Assembly: GCA_021464415.1 (NCBI GenBank)
Contig: CM038470.1
Span: 31,982,122-32,046,121 of the forward strand
Origin: Lonicera japonica
Taxonomy: Eukaryota; Streptophyta; Magnoliopsida; Dipsacales; Caprifoliaceae
Length of the DNA: 64,000 nucleotides
Direction: 5' to 3'
The position numbers and the translations under genes are program-made. Under the pieces are notes generated by a model. The model was not told the DNA's origin, did not search any database, and saw nothing but the letters and a program-made list of their open reading frames with translations. Shown here one piece after another: positions 34,100 to 46,543 of the stretch. Numbering within the stretch: the first letter of the stretch is position 1; each line of letters starts with the position of its first letter.

Positions 34100-37000
34100 T
34101 TCAACTACATTTCTTAATGAACTCTCTTACAATGAAAAAAAATATAAAAAGTACTCTGGTTATCAAATAATTGAACAACCGGGAGAAATTACTTATGTAA
34201 CATAATATTTGTACATCACTTGAAATATCGTAAGTATGATCATGCACCAACGCGTTCTTTAGTTGTTTGCATCATACTTTTTAAGGATTTATGTTATTAT
34301 TTTAAATGAGTTATCGTAGACTTGCATAAAAATTTATGCTCGGTTTTTTGCGTTGTTAGGATTCTATATCGGGAATAACAGTTGGTGTGGGGGTTGGGAT
34401 TCCGATCATTGGTATGACGATATCTGTGCGGTCATGATAAATTACATACTGATCGAAGCAAAACCTTCGATACTTATAAAGAATAGCTACTAATCAAGTA
34501 GAAAGAATAGCTTTTGCATGCTTTTACTTGGATGATTATGTATGAATATTTGTTGCTAAGCAAGTAAAAAGAATAACTTATTCTCTTATTCAAAAACTCA
34601 ACAACACTAATGCCACGGTTGCATTAGCAGAAAAAGAAAGTGGAGAACTTGAATCCATAATTTGCATTTCTTGCAAGTGCGAAAATGTTTTAATTTTCTA
34701 CTTAAAAAAGTTTATTAAGAGGTGATCGTTTACAAATCCATTAATTTTTTAACAAAGTTTTCATGTGGGACTTCATTTTTCTTATTTCAATATTTCATCT
34801 CAAGTAGCTCACTTTTGGTGACAATTTCTCTTTCATTCCATAACCGTTTTAAGTAAACAAATATACGATTTCAATGTACTCACAGAGAAAAACATGAATC
34901 TATAATAACTTTTCACAATCGAGTGTTTGGTCTAACTCAAAATTACTCTAAAAATGGCTCGAAAAAATGTTTTCGTACTTGCTTTTTCCAAGAATTAGAT
35001 CTACTTTCTAATTTAATGAAATTAATTACAAAATATACTTCGTATTGGGTATTTGAGACTCAATTGTATGAAGTATTACTATTAATTCTATTATGTTTGT
35101 ATTAAAATTTTATAACTTTAAATATATTTTTGTGTGCTTTGAATATAATCCTTTCTCTTCTTTTTTTAAATAAATTCTTGACTCTGTCACAGTATAGAAA
35201 AATCAAAATAAAAGCTCGAAATCAATTTTATCTTTACAACAGAATTAATATTCTTGGCTTTAGTTTGCACTTTGGACAATGCATATTGAAACATGGGATT
35301 GGATCATGGGCGTAATTAGGGTGTATTGACAAATTTGAGAAAAACAGAAAACATGAATAACGCCAGAACTAAGAGTTATATTAAAAAACAATAATATATA
35401 TATATTTTCTAGCAAAAAATAATAATAATACTCTCTTTGTGTTTAATTAATAGTTGTATTTTTTTGGAATAATTTTAAATTGATAGCTATATTTTATTTT
35501 TAACATATAATTAATTAATGTACTAAATCTCGCAATAGAAAATAAGTTGCATTTTTTTCTTAAAACATATTAAAGTTAAAAGTATATTTTAAGACTTTCA
35601 GGTATATAATGGTTAAAAAGTATAAGAATCTAATAGTTAAAAATATACATGTTATGGTACGCAACCGTTAGATGAGTTTTATACACACATCAAGATGTCA
35701 CATCAAAGTTAAAACACTCACACTAATAATATACACACAATAAACTCTCACATACTAATAATTTTGTTTACATTAAAAATGTCATAACTTAAAATAAAAA
35801 TTTAATATTTAAAATATACTAATCAAGCTCAATTAAACAAGATCCATCATGACTATATAATTATGCAAAAAAAAAAATTCAAGAAAAATTACTATGTAAC
35901 ATTTAAGGACGTACGTTATGTGGTTGGATTATGATTTATAAAATTAAAAACAAATTGATCCAATCCGGTAGACTTTTAGGTTTTTCAGCATGAAAATATA
36001 TTGAACTTACGTTTTAGTTGTTCATGACGTTAGACTAGATTAGACGATGGGTTCAAAAAAGACTAAATGATTTTGTCAATTTAAATTCGTCACACATTAA
36101 TTTTTTTATTTCACCGTGCCGGATGGCACGGGTATACCTAGTTAAGGATAAGATGTGGACTTCAGGTTTTAAGAATTTAAAGAATTAGGTTTAATTTATA
36201 CAATTATTCAGTGTATGCTAAAGATTATGTACATACTTAGAGAAAAGTGTTCACATTCAACAATCATGGGGAGATGCCAGGGAATATTAAAATATAGGGG
36301 AACGTGGAATTTGTTTATTTTGGAATTTTTTTTATAAATTTGAGATTATTTTTAGATATGTTAATTATATCACATTTGACAATATTAAACAAATTTTATA
36401 TTTTAGGTTCATTTTGAGTACATAAATTTTTTTTTTACAAGGAAGTAAATACTCAGATCACGACGGCCAATTTTGGCGAAGAAATTTAATATAATTTACC
36501 AAATAAGTTGTAATATAAAATTTCAATGTTGTACATTATTGTCGTAATAGTTACACTTACTTTAACAATAAAATCACTTTTAAGTAATTATATTTATACA
36601 CAAAATGTCAAGAGTGAAATAATATGTACGACTACGACCGGGGCTCTTTGCAATGATTTTTCATCGATAAAAATATCTCTCTAATATTTTGGTTACAAAA
36701 AATTGTCGCTAAAAAACTCAGTCCTTACAGACCGGTCCATACCAAAAATACACTCTATATATTGGTAGCAGTGAAAAGAAAAAAATGTCTCAATTATACT
36801 GCAGTACCAAAAAGTCACAGAAAGTTAATAAGATATTAATTGCATGTGCGGCAGTTGAAAATTGCAAATTGTATATATTATCTTCAATGGAAAATTTTGG
36901 AGCATAATTTTTTATTATTTTTATAGCTAAAAGTAAACAACTTCAGTTAATATCAAAAGAAGCTTAGCTAATAGGCGGTCTGCAAAGAAAGTATCACAAT

Positions 37001-38147
37001 TTTAAATTTTTAATAAAATAAAAATAAAATGGGATAAAAAATGAGCTGCCAGGTTAATTTTGCGCAAGCCTAGCAAACTAAAAACCAAAGGCAAGTGGCG
37101 TTTCCATGATTAATTACATCATGTGAATGCTAAAATAAGAATTTGCGAATTTTTCTTTGACAAGTGAAATATTTTTATATTAAAATTCAAATATTTTGAT
37201 ACTTCATCTCAGTAGAAAATTTAGTAAAGTGGAACTCAGGGCAAAGAATAAAGAAGTTAGAAAAATAGATTTTAATGTTGGAATTTATTTGGGACTTGGG
37301 GCAAAAGCGATAGCATAAATTTTTTATATAATAACTTTGCACTCTTTAAAAATAATTAAAAGTGACAAATTTGGTACTATAAATTTAAAAATGAAAATTT
37401 TAGTTCTAATATATGGACCGCTCAAATTTATTTTTCAATTTTCAATATAAATTAATTCTATTTTTATTATTTTTTATGGTATATATTATCAAACGAAACT
37501 TTAATACGTAAATCTTTTAAGCGATTACCCAATAATAACCCTGATCTCACTGCTAAACTAACCTAAATTTTGAACAAGAAACATATGACACCTAATTAAG
37601 GGATGTAATATGATTTTCATGTAGATTGGCTCACTATAGACTTAATTAATTAGTGGGCTACGTGGATATTTTATTTCTCTAAATTCTACGCAAATAGATC
37701 TTTATAGAAAAATTATATATGCATACCATATTTTTATATATATATATATATTTTGAGGAACATGTGCGTATAACTAAATGAAGCAGTTACAATTTTGAGT
37801 TTTTGTTAGAGGAAGTATATTCATCTAGCAAGAACTTTATTTAAATAGAAGTTAATCTGAATAATTTAATTTTATTATTTTATTTCTAAAGTGAATTTTA
37901 CATTTAAAAGAGTCGGATTTGAAACGAGGTTTGAAAAGAAGTAATAAACTTTAATATAGGACGCCTTCGAAAGGCAAATTAATAAAATATATTGGCCATT
38001 TTTGCTTTCAAAGAGGGATGCTTAAAAGGTTAGAGTGGAAGTGAATTGTTCTAACATTGCAAGTGTTCGATTACGTTAAAAGCATTTGTAGATAGGGACG
38101 GTCAATTTCCAAGAGGAAATAAGTCAAATCCCAAACCACAACTTGTT
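34100..38147. repeat. Segmental repeat copy B
   Basis: It aligns with copy C through TGTACATCACTTGAAATAT (34210 / 38287), TTCTATATCGGGAATAACAG (34362 / 38442), GTTTGCACTTTGGACAATGC (35263 / 39506), ATGGGGAGATGCCAGGGAAT (36266 / 39980) and TGCTAAAATAAGAATTTGCG (37127 / 40768). It differs from C by a Helitron (35.6-36.14 kb) and small indels. No gene is recognised. Confidence 0.82.
35607..36141 (+). mobile_element. Small non-autonomous Helitron
   Basis: The 3' end is diagnostic: a perfect 7-bp stem CCGTGCC-GGAT-GGCACGG at 36114-36131, then CTAG at 36138-36141 followed by host T. Copy C lacks this DNA, running directly from CTTTCAAGTATATC to TTAAGGATA near 39855, so the insertion is about 530 bp. 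The 5' boundary (about 35607) is set by comparison; a canonical TC start is not clear. No Rep/helicase coding sequence. Confidence 0.8.
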
Positions 38148-41100
38148 TAATTCAATTACGTTTCTTAACAAATTTTACATTAATCTTTAAGTAAATTCTC
38201 TTAAAGTGAAAAAAAAAAAAAAAAAGTACTCTGGTTATGAAATAATTGAACAACTAGGAGAAATTTACTCAGATAACATATTGTTTGTACATCACTTGAA
38301 ATATTGTAAGCATGATCATGCATCAATGTGCCCTTTAGTTGCTCATATCCGACTTTTTAAGGATTTATGTCGTCATGTTGAATGAGTTATCGTGGACTCA
38401 CATAAAAATTTATGCTTGTTTTTTTTGCATTGTTAGGATTCTATATCGGGAATTACAGTTGGTGTGGAGGTTGGGATTCCGGTCATTGGTATGACGATAT
38501 CCGTGCAGTCATTAAAATTATGTACTGATGGAAGCAAAACCTTCAATGCTTACAAAGAATAGTAGCTAATCAAGTAGAAAGAATAGCTTTTGCATTCTTT
38601 TACTCAGATGATTAGATATGAATATTTGTTGTTGAGCACTCGCTGATGGGATTTTCACTGCTGTAATTAGGGGTGACCAGCTATAGCAAGTAGAGAATTA
38701 GTTCCATTCTAAAGTCGTGTGGGAATACCTCTATGGCATAATCCAAAAAAATAAAAAAATAAAAAAACTAATGTCATAGTTGCATTCGTAGAAAAAAATT
38801 GAGTAGAAATTGAATCTGACATTCAGGCCCCCTCCGAGCTTCTTGGATCGACATGGTACAAACGAGTTGTGCATGGTTTATTGATTCATAATTTGCATCT
38901 CTTGCAAGTGTAAAATGGCTTTAGTTTACTGGGTTTCACGAATCGGCCTATAAGAGGTGAACATTTATAAACCCATTAATTTTTTAAAAAAGTTTCCATG
39001 TGGGACTTCATTTTTCCCATTCTTTAATTCCATTTTTTCATTTCAAGTAGCTCATTTTAGGTGACAATTTCTCATTCACTCCACAACCGTTTTGAGCAAA
39101 CAAATATACAATTTCACTATACTCACGGAGGAAAACATGAATTTATAATAATATTTCATAACCGAATGTGAGGTCCTACTCAAAAGTACTCTCAAAACGG
39201 CTTGAAAAATAATTCCATACTCATTTTTTTCAATAATTAGATCTACCTTATAATATTAATGCAATTAATTACGAAATATACTTTGTATTGGGTATTTGAG
39301 ACTGAGTTATATGATGTATTACTATTAATTCTATTATGTTTAAGTTAAAATTTTATGACTTTAAATATATTTTTGTGTGCTTTAAGTATAGCCCCCTCTC
39401 CCCTCTCCTTAGATAAATTTTTGGCTTTGTTGCTGTATAAAAAATCAAAATAAAAGGTCCAAATCACTTTTGTCTTTACAACAGAATTAATATTCTTGGC
39501 TTTAGCTTGCACTTTGGACAATGCATATTCAAACATGGGATTGGATCATGGGCTTAATTAGGGTGTATTGACAAATTTGAGAATAACAGAAAAACATGAA
39601 TGATGCCAGAACTAAGAGTTACATTAAAAAACAATAATATATATATTTACTAGCACAAAAAAATAAAATAATACTCATCTTGTCTTTAATTGATAGTTGC
39701 ATTTTTTTTTGGAATAATTTTAAATTGATAGTTATATTTTATTTTTAAGATATAATTAACGTACTAAATCTTGCAATAGAAAATAAGTTGCATTTTTCTC
39801 TTAAAAGGTAAAACATATTAAAGTTAAAAGTATATTTTAAGACTTTCAAGTATATCTTAAGGATAAAATGTGGACATCATGTTCTAAGAATTTAAAGAAT
39901 TAGGTTTAATTTATACAATTATTCAGTGTATGCTAAAGATTATGTACATACTTAGAGAGAAGTATTCACATTCAACAATCATGGGGAGATGCCAGGGAAT
40001 ATTAAAATATAGGGGAACGTGGAATTTGTTTATTTTGGAAAAAAAATAATATAAATTTGAGATTATTTTTAGGATATGATCGATAATTCTATCACATTTG
40101 ATAATATTAAATATATTTTATACTTTAGGTTCATTTTAAGTACATAAATAAGTTTTTGTTTCAGTGAAGTAAATACAATAACAGATTGCGATGGCAAATT
40201 TTGGCGAAGAAATTTAATGTGATTTACCCCGATTCTAACTAGGTATTTTGTCGTATCGGTTAACGATATCGGTTTGGCACCCCTATTTTGACTTGGTCGG
40301 AATCAATTGATATTCTGAACCATAGTACGGATTGGACTTTTCATGACAGTTTTTCGTTACTAAAAGCATTTTTCCAATGTTTTAGCGAAGAAAATCCGTC
40401 ACTAAAAAACTCGGTCCTTTCGAATCGATCCATACAAAAAATGCACTCTTTCTATATATGGTTTGGGAATAGTGAAAAGTAAAAAATGTCTCAGTTATAA
40501 TGCAGTACCAAAAATTCATAGAATGTTAATAAGATATTAATTGCATGTGTGGCAGTTGAAAATTGCAAATTATATATATTATCTTCAGTTGAAAATTTCG
40601 GAGCATATTTTTTTGTTATTTTTAAAGCCAAAAGTAAACAACTTTAATTAATATCAAAAGAAGTTCAGCTAATACGCCAGTCTAGAAACAAAGAATCATA
40701 GTTTTAATAAAATAAAATGAGATAAAAAGGCAAACGGCGTTCCTGTGACTTATTACATCATGTAAGTGCTAAAATAAGAATTTGCGACTTTTTCTTTGAC
40801 AAGTGAAATATTTTTGTATTAAAATTCAAATATTTTTTTTTCACAGTCAGTTGTAATGACAATGGACATTTTTATACTTCATCTCGGTAGAAAATTTAGT
40901 AAGTGGGATGGATTCCTAATCACCACAAAGAAAAATGAAGTTAGAAAAATATATTTTAATGTTAGAATTTATTAGGGATTAGGGCAAAAGCGATAGGATA
41001 AATTTTTTATATAACAAGTTTGTACTCTTTAAAAATAATTAAAAGCGAAAGATTTGGTACTACAAATTTAAAAATGAAAATTTTAGTGTTAATATTAATA

Positions 41101-42870
41101 TTTATTTTTATTTCAAATTAAACTCGATAGTAATATAGCATATTTTTTTTTGGGACAAAATTGATTAATGACGTTTGCTAATAAAATATAGCCGAAGCTG
41201 TCTGGAGCAATATGGGCCACTCAAACTTAATTTTCAATTTTTAATAAAAGTTACGGATAATTCAAAAAAAAATATCTTATTAGAGAAAGATTTTCACACT
41301 AAAGCCAAAGAAATTTTTTTTTATAAATGAAGGGCCTATTTTTTATTTTATTGATAAGATGACATGTGTTTTTTTTTTCATTACAAAATGACATCCTAAC
41401 CCTTAAAATAAACTAAAAAAATACCAATATGTATTAAAATATGAATTGCAATATGAACTTTGCAGTCCATATTTTTGGTGCAAAGTTCATATTGCAGTCT
41501 ATATTTTTTGTACAAATTTCATATTGCAATTCATATTTTACTACAATATGAACTTTGCAGTCTATATTTTTGATACAAAATTCATATTACAGTTCATATT
41601 TTTGGTGCAAAGTTCATATTGCAGTCCATATTTTACTGCAATATGAACTTTGCAGTTCATATTTTTGGTGCAAAATTTATATTGCAGTCTATATTGGTAC
41701 AAACTTCATATTGCAATCCATATTTCACTGCAATATGAACTTTGCAGTCCATATTTTTGGTTTTAAACCTAAAAGGGTATGATTGGAACTTGATAAAAAT
41801 AAGGACGGAGTAATTTAGGTAATAGATAACATATTTTTATTAATTAAATGATATTTAAATTTATTCAAATACCTTCATTTAAAATATAAAACAAAATAGG
41901 CATCTTACACTAATTACTAATTAAAAATAGGCCATTCATTCAAAAAAATATTATTCATCGGATTTTTGATAAAAATCAATGTGTAATAAGACCTTCTACC
42001 TAATTTCTAGTAAAAGTTAATTATTTTTTTCATTGTACTATATATATTATCAAACAAAACTTTAATACATAAATCATGTTGGAAAAATAAGTATTTTGGA
42101 GCAATTTTATTTAAAATCGAATGATCGATTTTAAAAAATTATTACGGATTCGTATTCTCCTCTGCGATTACATCAAAATGGTATGCTTATTTTTCAAAAT
42201 GGATATAAGGTGAATGGAAAATTATTACCTAAAATGAGTTACTTGAAGTGAAAAATATATAGTTTAAGAATGTATATTTTTATATCCCACATTGAAACTT
42301 TGCGGAAAAGTTTTTAGATTTATATGACATTACACCTTGGATTTCGTTGAAGAAATTCAACACCCAGGTCCTTGCTTCGCGTACAAAGGCTAAAAAGTAC
42401 GATTATTTTGTGAACAAACACCGTGATGAAAATGTATGCATAGGTTGCATAATATAACTGATTTTGCACTACAAGAAAGTTCGATTTACACTTGGCCTTG
42501 TTTCGTTCACGGAAATGAAATTAATTCCCTTGTCTTTCTCACGGGGAGGAAACTAAAGCTCATGAGTTTTGAGAGGAATGATTTTACGCCATACTTTTTC
42601 TTCTGTCAAAAAAGTGTTTTCGGAATTTGTACTTATCAAAGAAAGGAAAGAAAATACTTTCTTTTCCTAAGTTTTTAAATCCGCAAATCAAATAAGACCT
42701 AAAATCATTTGTGCAATGGGACGGTCAGTTTCCCAAGAGGAAGTAAGTCAAATCCTGATACGGGTGTAGGAACATCTCTCGGCAAACTGAGAAATAAAAA
42801 AATAAATAAAATGTGAGGTATAGCATATATAATTATTGGGCCAACAATTCAAGCCATTCTAAAATGGCAA
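38148..42870. repeat. Segmental repeat copy C
   Basis: It shares the landmarks listed for copy B and keeps the empty site of the foldback element at its left edge. From about 41100 it is longer than A and B and contains a local repeat (41440-41765) and further unmatched AT-rich DNA. It ends with TATTGGGCCAACAATTC near 42837, equivalent to the end of copy A. No gene is recognised. Confidence 0.78.
41440..41765. repeat. Alternating direct/inverted repeat of a GCAATATGAACTTTGCAG motif
   Basis: Units GCAATATGAACTTTGCAG and the reverse form CAAAGTTCATATTGCAG alternate about every 45-60 bp, separated by TCCATATTTTTGGTG or TCTATATTTTTTG. There are at least ten copies. Two overlapping 66-75 codon frames run through the array because of its periodicity and are not called genes. 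Confidence 0.88.
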
Positions 42871-43219
42871 ATAGGCTTATAGAATATAGCTCAATTTTTG
42901 TGACAATTTTCCATTCACCTTATAACCATTTTGAACAAACAAATATACGATTTCGATATCCTCGTGAAGGAGAACATGAATCTATAATAATTTTTCACAA
43001 GCGAATGTATGACTCGAAAATGATATTTTATCAAATTTTTTCAACACTATCAAGGTAAATCCTACCTTAAATCTACTTTCTAATATTATGTATAATTTTA
43101 TTTCTTAATTACTTGCATAATATTAATTGTGTTTTTTGATTAATTAAATATTAATATTAATATATTTGCATTGTGTTTTGTGTTTCGCCCCTTCTTAACA
43201 AGATTTCTTGCTCCGCCAT

Positions 43220-44173
43220 TAGGAATGACAACGGGTCGGGTATGGGGCGGGTTTGGCCAATACCAAACCCGACCCGCATGTATATCATCCCGCCCCGAAC
43301 CCGTGTCGGGTTTTTTTTCTTGAACCCAAACCCGCCCCGCATTGGTATATAGGAGCCCCGCCCCCGCCCCGCCCCGAATAAGGAGTAACTGGGTCGGGTT
43401 GAAAACCCACCCGCCAAACTGTGTTTTGAACTGAAAAAAAAAAAAAAAAATTCAATAACAGGCAACAAAGCAGCAGGCAGGCAGTAAAGCAACACACCAA
43501 CAAGCAAGCTAAAATTTAAGTTGCAGATTTCCGGTGGATCAACCACACAATTCAAACAAGTCTTAAAACTACATAATACAATCAAACAACAAATCCCAAA
43601 CTACATAATACAATTAAACAAGTCTACAATTCCATCATTAAATTAAAATCTCCGGATGTGGAGAAGCAGCCTGAATCGCCGGATGCGGAAGAGCGACTAG
43701 AGAAGGAGAAAGAACGGCGTGAAGCCGTGGACTGTGGAGGAGAGATTGTGAACGAGTGGGATCGTTGCCTCGTTGGTGTGGAGCCGTGTTGGTGTGGGTG
43801 AGACAGTGAGAGACAGAGAGAGTTCACTGGCTCACTACGTGAGGGAGATCGGAAATGGAGGAGGAGAAAACGAAAATGGGTGAGATGTGCCGTGTGCGGC
43901 TGGAGTGTTACTGAGAGAATGAGACTTAGGGAGTTAGGGTTTGTATTTGATTAATATTTAAAATTAAAATATTAAATATAATATATATATATATATATAT
44001 AATATTAATAATTAATATATTTATATATATATCTAAGCGGGTCGGGTCGGGTTTTAGGAACGCAGAACCCGAACCCGGTCCGGGTTTTTAAAAAAATTAC
44101 CAAACCCGACCCGGGCTTAAAAAAACCCGCCCCGAACCCGCCCCATCCGGGTTGGGTTTTTTTGCCATCCCTA
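43220..44173. mobile_element. Non-autonomous hAT element, CAGGGATGGCAA family, inverted copy
   Basis: A 954-bp element with an exact 8-bp TSD TCCGCCAT (43212-43219, 44174-44181). Its right end, complement TAGGGATGGCAAAAAAACCC, matches the left end of 20356-20977 at 19 of 20 positions, so both belong to one family in opposite orientation. Subterminal GGGCGGGTTTGG and ACCCGACCCG repeats are shared. The different interior (about 43430-43960) has serine-rich minus-strand frames without recognised homology and could be captured DNA. Confidence 0.92.
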
Positions 44174-44548
44174 TCCGCCATGACAATTGGTTGTGTGAAA
44201 GCTAATTTTGGTCATGGTATTACAACGCGCATGACGAAAGCTTCAACCCATAACTTACACACACTATAGGTGCAAAAGAAGTCATATTTTTCCAGTTTGC
44301 TTAACAAAATTTGTAAGAGGTGATCCTTTATAAATCTATTAATTTTTTTAATAAAGTTTCCCCGCGGGACTCCTTTTCCCATTCTTTCATTCTATTTTTT
44401 TCATTTCAAGTTGCTTACTTTGAGTGATAATTTCTCATTCACCCCTAACAGTTTTGAGCAAACAAATATACAATTTTGATTTACCCACAAAAATAAACAT
44501 AAATCTATAATAACCTTTCACAACTGAGTATGTCATTTTACTCAAAAT

Positions 44549-45019
44549 TAGAGGTGTGCACGGTTCGATTAATCGAACCGTGTAAATTAACCGCTAACCG
44601 AACCGACCTGTCGGTTTTACGACAACGGTCAACTGAGCTGAACCGCTAAACAACTAAAACCGATCGGGGTCGGTTCGGTTAGTCGGTTATTGTCGATTTT
44701 GGGCTTGAATTTGGGCCTGTTTTGTATTGTCAGGCCATGACATTAAAATCAATATATTTAGTTATATATTTTTTATGCATTTAATATTTAACATATAATA
44801 TACATATATAAATAAATAAATTTAACCAACAAATAGTAGCGTGACACGTGTTATTTTGGTTCGGTTCGGTTATTACCGGTTTCGTAACTCTGCTAATTGC
44901 CAACCGAACCGACCCCTATCGGTTTTCATTTTTTTCAACCGAATCGGACCGAAAGCTTTAAATAACCGACTAAATCGGTTCAGTTTGGGCCGGTTTTTTG
45001 GTTTTTCGGCACACCCTTA
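44549..45019. mobile_element. Non-autonomous hAT element, TAGAGGTGTGCACGG family
   Basis: A 471-bp element with an exact 8-bp TSD CTCAAAAT (44541-44548, 45020-45027). Ends TAGAGGTGTGCACGGTTCG and complement TAAGGGTGTGCCGAAAAACC fit the hAT YARNG rule. Subterminal AACCGAACCGAC / GGTTCGGTT motifs occur on both sides. The paralogous empty site AACTCAAAATTACTCT is present in copy B at 34935-34950. Confidence 0.93.
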
Positions 45020-45385
45020 CTCAAAATTACTTTTAATACGGCTTGAAAAAATATTCACTCATTTTTTCCAAGAATTAGATCTTCTTTCTAATATTAATGC
45101 AATTAATTACGAAATATAGTTCATATTAGGTATTTGAGATTTTATGTTGTATGAAGTATTAATATTAATTCTATTATACTTGTGTTAAAATTTTATGACC
45201 GCAAATATACTTTTGCGTGTTTTGATGTTTTGAATGTAGCACCCCCACCTTAAATAAATAACTCCGCGACTGCATGTACAAATCAAAATAAAGGGTGGGA
45301 TCACTGTTGTTTTTACAACTGGAACTGTTTACGATAACAAGTTATCACAACCTTCAACAAATAAAAAAATTAAACTCAAACTGGA

Positions 45386-45544
45386 GGGGGCCGCGCGAAC
45401 GCAGGCTCCCACTGCCACAAATTATGATGTAGGCTCCACCACTTGGGTAGACCTTAGGCGAGCACCCCTCCTACGTGCAATGGAGGTCACTAACCTAGGC
45501 CATGGGCCTTCTTGATCACCCATTGACCCCATCCAGGTAAGTAT
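45386..45544 (-). ncRNA. U1: U1 spliceosomal snRNA, copy 1
   Basis: U1 recognises the 5' splice site of introns. The RNA starts ATACTTACCTGG at 45544 (the segment that pairs with 5' splice sites), followed by stem-loop I with the U1-70K-binding loop region GATCAAGAAGG, stem-loops II and III, an Sm site AATTTGTGG, and stem-loop IV ending in GCGCGGCCCCC at 45386. Length is about 159 nt, as in other plant U1 RNAs. Stem IV of this copy has one A-C mismatch (GGGAGCC against GGCCCCC). The promoter has an exact USE and TATA. It looks functional. Confidence 0.96.
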
Positions 45545-45568
45545 GTTACAACATGGTACTGCATTCAA

Positions 45569-45615
45569 TTTTATACACTATCTTTCACCTTCCCTCATAC
45601 ATTTCGATGTGGGAC
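45569..45615 (-). promoter_or_regulatory. USE and TATA box of U1 copy 1
   Basis: GTCCCACATCG at 45615-45605 matches the plant snRNA upstream sequence element exactly. TATA (GTATAAAA) at 45576-45569 lies about 28 bp before the RNA start. USE-TATA centre distance is about 38 bp, the wider spacing typical of RNA polymerase II snRNA genes in plants. Confidence 0.93.
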
Positions 45616-45669
45616 AATAACAGCCTTGTAACAAAGCGAAATATCATTAAATTGACACCCCACTCGATG

Positions 45670-45780
45670 GGGTCTCTTTTTCTAGATTTGTTTGTTGCTT
45701 TTTTAAGGTTTTATGCTAATTAATCACTTTTTCCTGATTTGTTTGTCGCTTTTTTGAGGTTTTATGCTAATTAATCTGAC
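45670..45780. repeat. Short tandem duplication, about 56-bp unit
   Basis: GATTTGTTTGTTGCTTTTTT with AAGGTTTTATGCTAATTAAT is followed by a second copy GATTTGTTTGTCGCTTTTTT with GAGGTTTTATGCTAATTAAT. Confidence 0.85.
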
Positions 45781-46035
45781 AATATATTCTTTTCTAGTGC
45801 TCACCTAAAATTTGCAATTGCATTTTAATATAAATATATTTGCGAGAATAAAAGAAATTTTATGAAAATTTTTATGTTCAAACCAATCCATACAAACTAA
45901 TAATTTTTATAACAATTTTCCGTTACTAAAAGAAACTCCTTAAGAAAAATAACCCAATTTAGCATGATTTAAACTATAATTGGAAGGGCTACGCAAACAA
46001 TTAAAACATTTTTGCAAGATTTAACTATTATTGGA

Positions 46036-46194
46036 GGGGGCCGCGCGAACGCAGGCCCCCACTACCACAAATTATGATGTAGGCTCCACCACTTGGGTAG
46101 ACCTTAGGCGAGCACCCCTCCAAAGTGCAATGGAGGTCACTAACCTAGGCCATGGGCCTTCTTGATCACCCATTGACCCCATCCAGGTAAGTAT
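46036..46194 (-). ncRNA. U1: U1 spliceosomal snRNA, copy 2
   Basis: A second complete 159-nt U1 gene, about 650 bp from copy 1 in the same direction, with only a handful of differences. It begins ATACTTACCTGG at 46194 and has the same stem-loop I loop region and Sm site AATTTGTGG. Stem IV is fully paired here (GGGGGCC against GGCCCCC), so this copy is closer to the canonical structure. Promoter elements are present. Confidence 0.96.
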
Positions 46195-46219
46195 GTTACA
46201 ATGACTTCCATCATTCTAA

Positions 46220-46267
46220 TTTATACCCAATCTTTCACCTCCTCTCTGATATATTTCAATGTGGGAT
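46220..46267 (-). promoter_or_regulatory. USE and TATA box of U1 copy 2
   Basis: ATCCCACATTG at 46267-46257 matches the USE at 10 of 11 positions. GGTATAAA at 46227-46220 lies about 29 bp before the start. Centre spacing is about 38 bp. Confidence 0.9.
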
Positions 46268-46543
46268 AGAAAGTCTTGAAATGTTAAACACAATATGAAA
46301 CCAAAATTTCTCTCAACTTTCCATATGAATAATGGATGAAGTTGTGCATTGAATCATTAGGAAAAAGCACATTGGAGATAGACTTTTCGTATTCATGTAT
46401 TTTCAAGGTGAGCGTTCGTATTCAGTTCCTCCGTAAGTACAATGAAGGACAAAGCGACTTAGTGAAATAGCGAGCATCAAATTGAATGTGTACAAATCAG
46501 AGACTTCATAAGCAGCGCGACCATCAACTAGCATCAAGAGATA

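Larger units (their letters stand above)
42880..45330. repeat. Segmental repeat copy D, fragmented by two hAT insertions
   Basis: The piece 42895-43200 matches 34810-35130 (AACAAACAAATATACGATTT then GAACATGAATCTATAATAA). The piece 44290-45330 matches the same unit again from AAGAGGTGATC through AATTAATTACGAAATATA to AATCAAAATAAAG. hAT elements at 43220-44173 and 44549-45019 interrupt it. It ends just before the first U1 gene. Confidence 0.75.

Noticed and set aside
41446..41782. Overlapping frames with FILQFIF-type repeats
   Set aside because: They result from the alternating inverted repeat at 41440-41765.
43157..43827. Minus-strand frames of 142 and 67 codons
   Set aside because: They lie across or inside the hAT element, are driven by its GGGCGGG-type subterminal repeats and low-complexity DNA, and match no family I recognise.
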